Below are positions 61,862-64,000 of a stretch of DNA of 64,000 nt, in pieces (positions within the stretch are counted from its first letter, which is position 1; the number at the start of each line of letters is the position of its first letter). The position numbers and the translations under genes were made by a program. The stretch is from Enterococcus pallens ATCC BAA-351. Lineage in GTDB: Bacteria; Bacillota; Bacilli; Lactobacillales; Enterococcaceae. The stretch spans positions 992,001 to 1,056,000 of the forward strand of contig NZ_ASWD01000002.1 of NCBI RefSeq assembly GCF_000407485.1, written 5' to 3'. The notes beneath the pieces were generated by a model. It had not been told where the DNA came from and made no database searches. It saw only the letters and a program-made list of their open reading frames with translations.

Positions 61862-64000
61862 TTACTGTGATACGAAATTATTTTCTAGAATATTTTCTTC
61901 ATTTTCAGGTAACTCATCCAATAGGTTCTGAGTTGAAAGCGGCTGAGGAATCCTGTCATTAAGTGGACAAACTTCTAGCTCAAACCTTAGTTCACATTTG
62001 TAATATTGGTTCAGGTTAACTACCCGTATTTTCAGAGTAGAATTTGGAAAGACATAAGTTGAACACCTAAAATTACGGTGATCACCATTGTAAATAGAAT
62101 AAGGAAATGTGGTGTCTGAAATAGTTACCCAAGGGTACTTGCCGTATACACCACCTCCAGTGTCAGTTTCATAATAGAAACTTAGCCTATTGAACCCTCT
62201 CCCAATTTCACCATCAGGCAGCTGGAATTCCTCTTCATAAACCTCGCCCGCAGCTATTTCCTGATTGATTTCAATTATTTGTGGATGATCAACTGCATCA
62301 AAATCGATTTCAGCAGAAACTGAACCACTAGTTGCTGTAATTGTCGCGGTTCCTTCACTTAATGCTTCAACAACTCCAGTTTCACTAACAGTTAGAATTG
62401 ATTCATCACTACTATGCCAAACGAGTGTTTTATCCGTTGCATTTTCTGGATAGAATTTTACTTGTGTTCTTACTTTTCGATCATTCCCTACATAAACCTC
62501 TTTAAACTCAGTTGATAACTCAATTCGCTCTAAAGGAATAATTGCCTCATTCACTCTAAGCTCACATGTTGCAGTTAAGCCATTACTTGTTCTAGCGGTT
62601 ATTATTGCGGTTCCTTCACTAATACCGATGACTTCTCCATTCATAACGGTCGCGACACTTTCATCACTGCTGCTCCATCCAATGGTCTTATCATCCGTAG
62701 TATCTGCTGGCGTGATTGTGGTTTGTAAAACTTCTGAGGTTCCCTCGTCCAATTCTAATTGGTTCTTGTTTAAAGTAATGTTAGTAATATTCTTAGGCTT
62801 TTCGGAACCTTTTGGAAAGATATTTAACACATAGTTAGTTTTGTATGCTTCTTCATCTATATGATAGAACCTACGTAGTTTAGGTAATATATAGTAGCTC
62901 TTACCTGCTTCAAAGGAATAAGAAAAGTATTTTTGTTCCTCCTTTTTAAGATAAGTTCCATTCTCATCCCAGATCATGAATTCCCACACTTGATTTAACG
63001 CTACGTTATTTGGTCCCAATACTTCTCCATCAATTGTATATTCGCCACTAGATTCAGCTTTAAATTTGAAATAATCCAAATCAGAGTATTTGTAAAAGTA
63101 ACCCCACTGGCTTACACTACTTTCAATCTGTGTTGCCGTCTCAAACTTATCCCCATGGTCATCAACACGAACAGTCTTTGCTTTATATGTCTGTCCGTTG
63201 TCTTTCGAATGGCAATAAATATCTACAGATCCTGATTTACGATATTTTGGTGAGTAGGGGTCTTTCAACTCCATATCTAAAATATCCGTATCTGAACTCG
63301 TATAGTAGATTTCTTTATTACTAGCATTTTCTGGTATAAATATTGGTGGTCTGGTAGAAAAAGATCTTCCTTTTTCTACATCTTCCACTTGGTCATTATT
63401 ACTAAACTCAATTCGTTCCAACGGTACATAATTTTCATCTACTACATTCACCAAACAAGTAGCCTGTTTTCTGTTGTCATCAGTAGTAAACGTAATAGTT
63501 GTTTGACCATGATTCTTGCCTGTTACTTTTCCAGCGTAATCAACAGTAGCGATTGACTTATCACTCGTTGTCCATTTTCCTTCTTTAATCGTTGCATTGC
63601 TCGGCAGCACATTGACACTTAGTTGATGTGTCTGATCCTTCTCTAGCGAAAGTAATTGATTGGACAAGGAAACATCAGTCACTTCAACTTCTGCTTGACC
63701 TGTCACCCAAAAATCAATCATTTGCTTAGCAGTATTGGTAATTTTCGAACCGCCATTATTTGAAGTGTTTACCCCTCCTGAATGAATAGCAATCAATTCA
63801 TTGTTTATGTTGTAGACAGGGCTGCCGCTATTTCCACCTGTTGAGTCAGCACTATACGTAATTCCGTTATAATATATCTGATTGACCGATCCTTTTCCTG
63901 TCCACATTGTCTTGTTTTTCTCACCAGGGTATCCAGTAAGAGTCACCGACTCCTGCAAGGAAATATTCTGCTGAAGTGGAAACCACCCCGTTTCCTCTCC
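61862..64000 (-). CDS. V8-like (trypsin-fold) serine protease with Ig-like domains (5' end outside window)
   Basis: The frame is open to the window edge, so the start and most of the protease domain are missing. The visible 712 residues begin GEETGWFPLQQNISLQESVTLTGYPG and include the catalytic Ser in TGGNSGSPVYN, as in glutamyl endopeptidases. Then come a Big_2-type Ig-like domain (WTTSDKSIATVDYAGKV), a more divergent one, a PPC-like beta domain (FETATQIESSVSQWGYFYKY), and two further Big_2-type domains (IGWSSSDESVATV; LVWHSSDESILTV). A unique C-terminal region follows. No LPXTG is seen, so it is probably secreted. Confidence 0.88.
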   Translation of the reverse strand, partial: GEETGWFPLQQNISLQESVTLTGYPGEKNKTMWTGKGSVNQIYYNGITYSADSTGGNSGSPVYNINNELIAIHSGGVNTSNNGGSKITNTAKQMIDFWVTGQAEVEVTDVSLSNQLLSLEKDQTHQLSVNVLPSNATIKEGKWTTSDKSIATVDYAGKVTGKNHGQTTITFTTDDNRKQATCLVNVVDENYVPLERIEFSNNDQVEDVEKGRSFSTRPPIFIPENASNKEIYYTSSDTDILDMELKDPYSPKYRKSGSVDIYCHSKDNGQTYKAKTVRVDDHGDKFETATQIESSVSQWGYFYKYSDLDYFKFKAESSGEYTIDGEVLGPNNVALNQVWEFMIWDENGTYLKKEEQKYFSYSFEAGKSYYILPKLRRFYHIDEEAYKTNYVLNIFPKGSEKPKNITNITLNKNQLELDEGTSEVLQTTITPADTTDDKTIGWSSSDESVATVMNGEVIGISEGTAIITARTSNGLTATCELRVNEAIIPLERIELSTEFKEVYVGNDRKVRTQVKFYPENATDKTLVWHSSDESILTVSETGVVEALSEGTATITATSGSVSAEIDFDAVDHPQIIEINQEIAAGEVYEEEFQLPDGEIGRGFNRLSFYYETDTGGGVYGKYPWVTISDTTFPYSIYNGDHRNFRCSTYVFPNSTLKIRVVNLNQYYKCELRFELEVCPLNDRIPQPLSTQNLLDELPENEENILENNFVSQ

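Overview
The window is low-GC Firmicute DNA, most likely from an Enterococcus or a close relative. The evidence is the EF-Tu/EF-G/S7/S12 and L3/S10 sequences, a glycated-amino-acid PTS of the kind known from Enterococcus faecium, the number of PTS operons, strong AGGAGG ribosome-binding sites and many intrinsic terminators. No rRNA, tRNA or CRISPR array was seen. The species cannot be fixed from this sequence alone.

Layout. 1-7.6 kb is core translation on the minus strand: the start of the S10 operon (rplC cut by the window edge, rpsJ, a clear promoter), a DJ-1/PfpI protein and an IS200-like element, then the str operon (rpsL-rpsG-fusA-tuf) with its promoter and terminator. 7.7-17.6 kb is housekeeping: rpiA, gpmA, an NmrA-like oxidoreductase with a LysR regulator, udk, a HAD phosphatase, an RsuA-type pseudouridine synthase, a TraX-like membrane protein, an MFS exporter, an HdeD-like protein and ribosomal protein L25/Ctc. 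17.6-25.1 kb is a mannose-family PTS with two SIS-domain deglycases and a LevR-type sigma-54 activator (gfr locus). Its sigma-54 promoter lies inside the terminator hairpin of the activator gene. 25.3-27.3 kb carries a DUF960 protein and a MATE exporter. 27.4-31.7 kb is an ascorbate-family PTS with a PRD regulator and a lone TrpA-like protein. 31.9-38.7 kb holds a YefM/YoeB-type toxin-antitoxin pair, kup, a repeat-rich gap, pnp, rpsO and def. 38.7-44.8 kb has an alcohol dehydrogenase remnant, a GntR/ADP-ribosylglycohydrolase/PTS operon with a perfect palindromic operator and a cre site, and a sirtuin / acetyltransferase-chorismate mutase / NiaR operon.

44.9-49.6 kb is the most striking part. 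A PD-(D/E)XK (Rpn-type) gene is split by a 3.45-kb element encoding three consecutive tyrosine recombinases (a RIT-type, recombinase-in-trio element). The element has 30-bp identical terminal inverted repeats, matching internal sites at equal distances from both ends, and a 3-bp shared target. Removing it restores the interrupted gene exactly.

49.8-55.4 kb is a polyol PTS operon (EIICBA, two dehydrogenases, a HAD phosphatase) divergent from a DeoR-family regulator, with phased operator-like repeats between them. 55.5-64 kb holds an FtsE-like ATPase without FtsX, a winged-helix regulator, a serine-recombinase-like protein that has lost its catalytic serine and gained two membrane helices, a previously unlisted 58-residue membrane protein, a large secreted protein of unknown function and a V8-like serine protease with Ig-like domains, truncated by the window edge.

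Starts were chosen mainly by ribosome-binding-site spacing. All family names come from motif recognition, with no database search.
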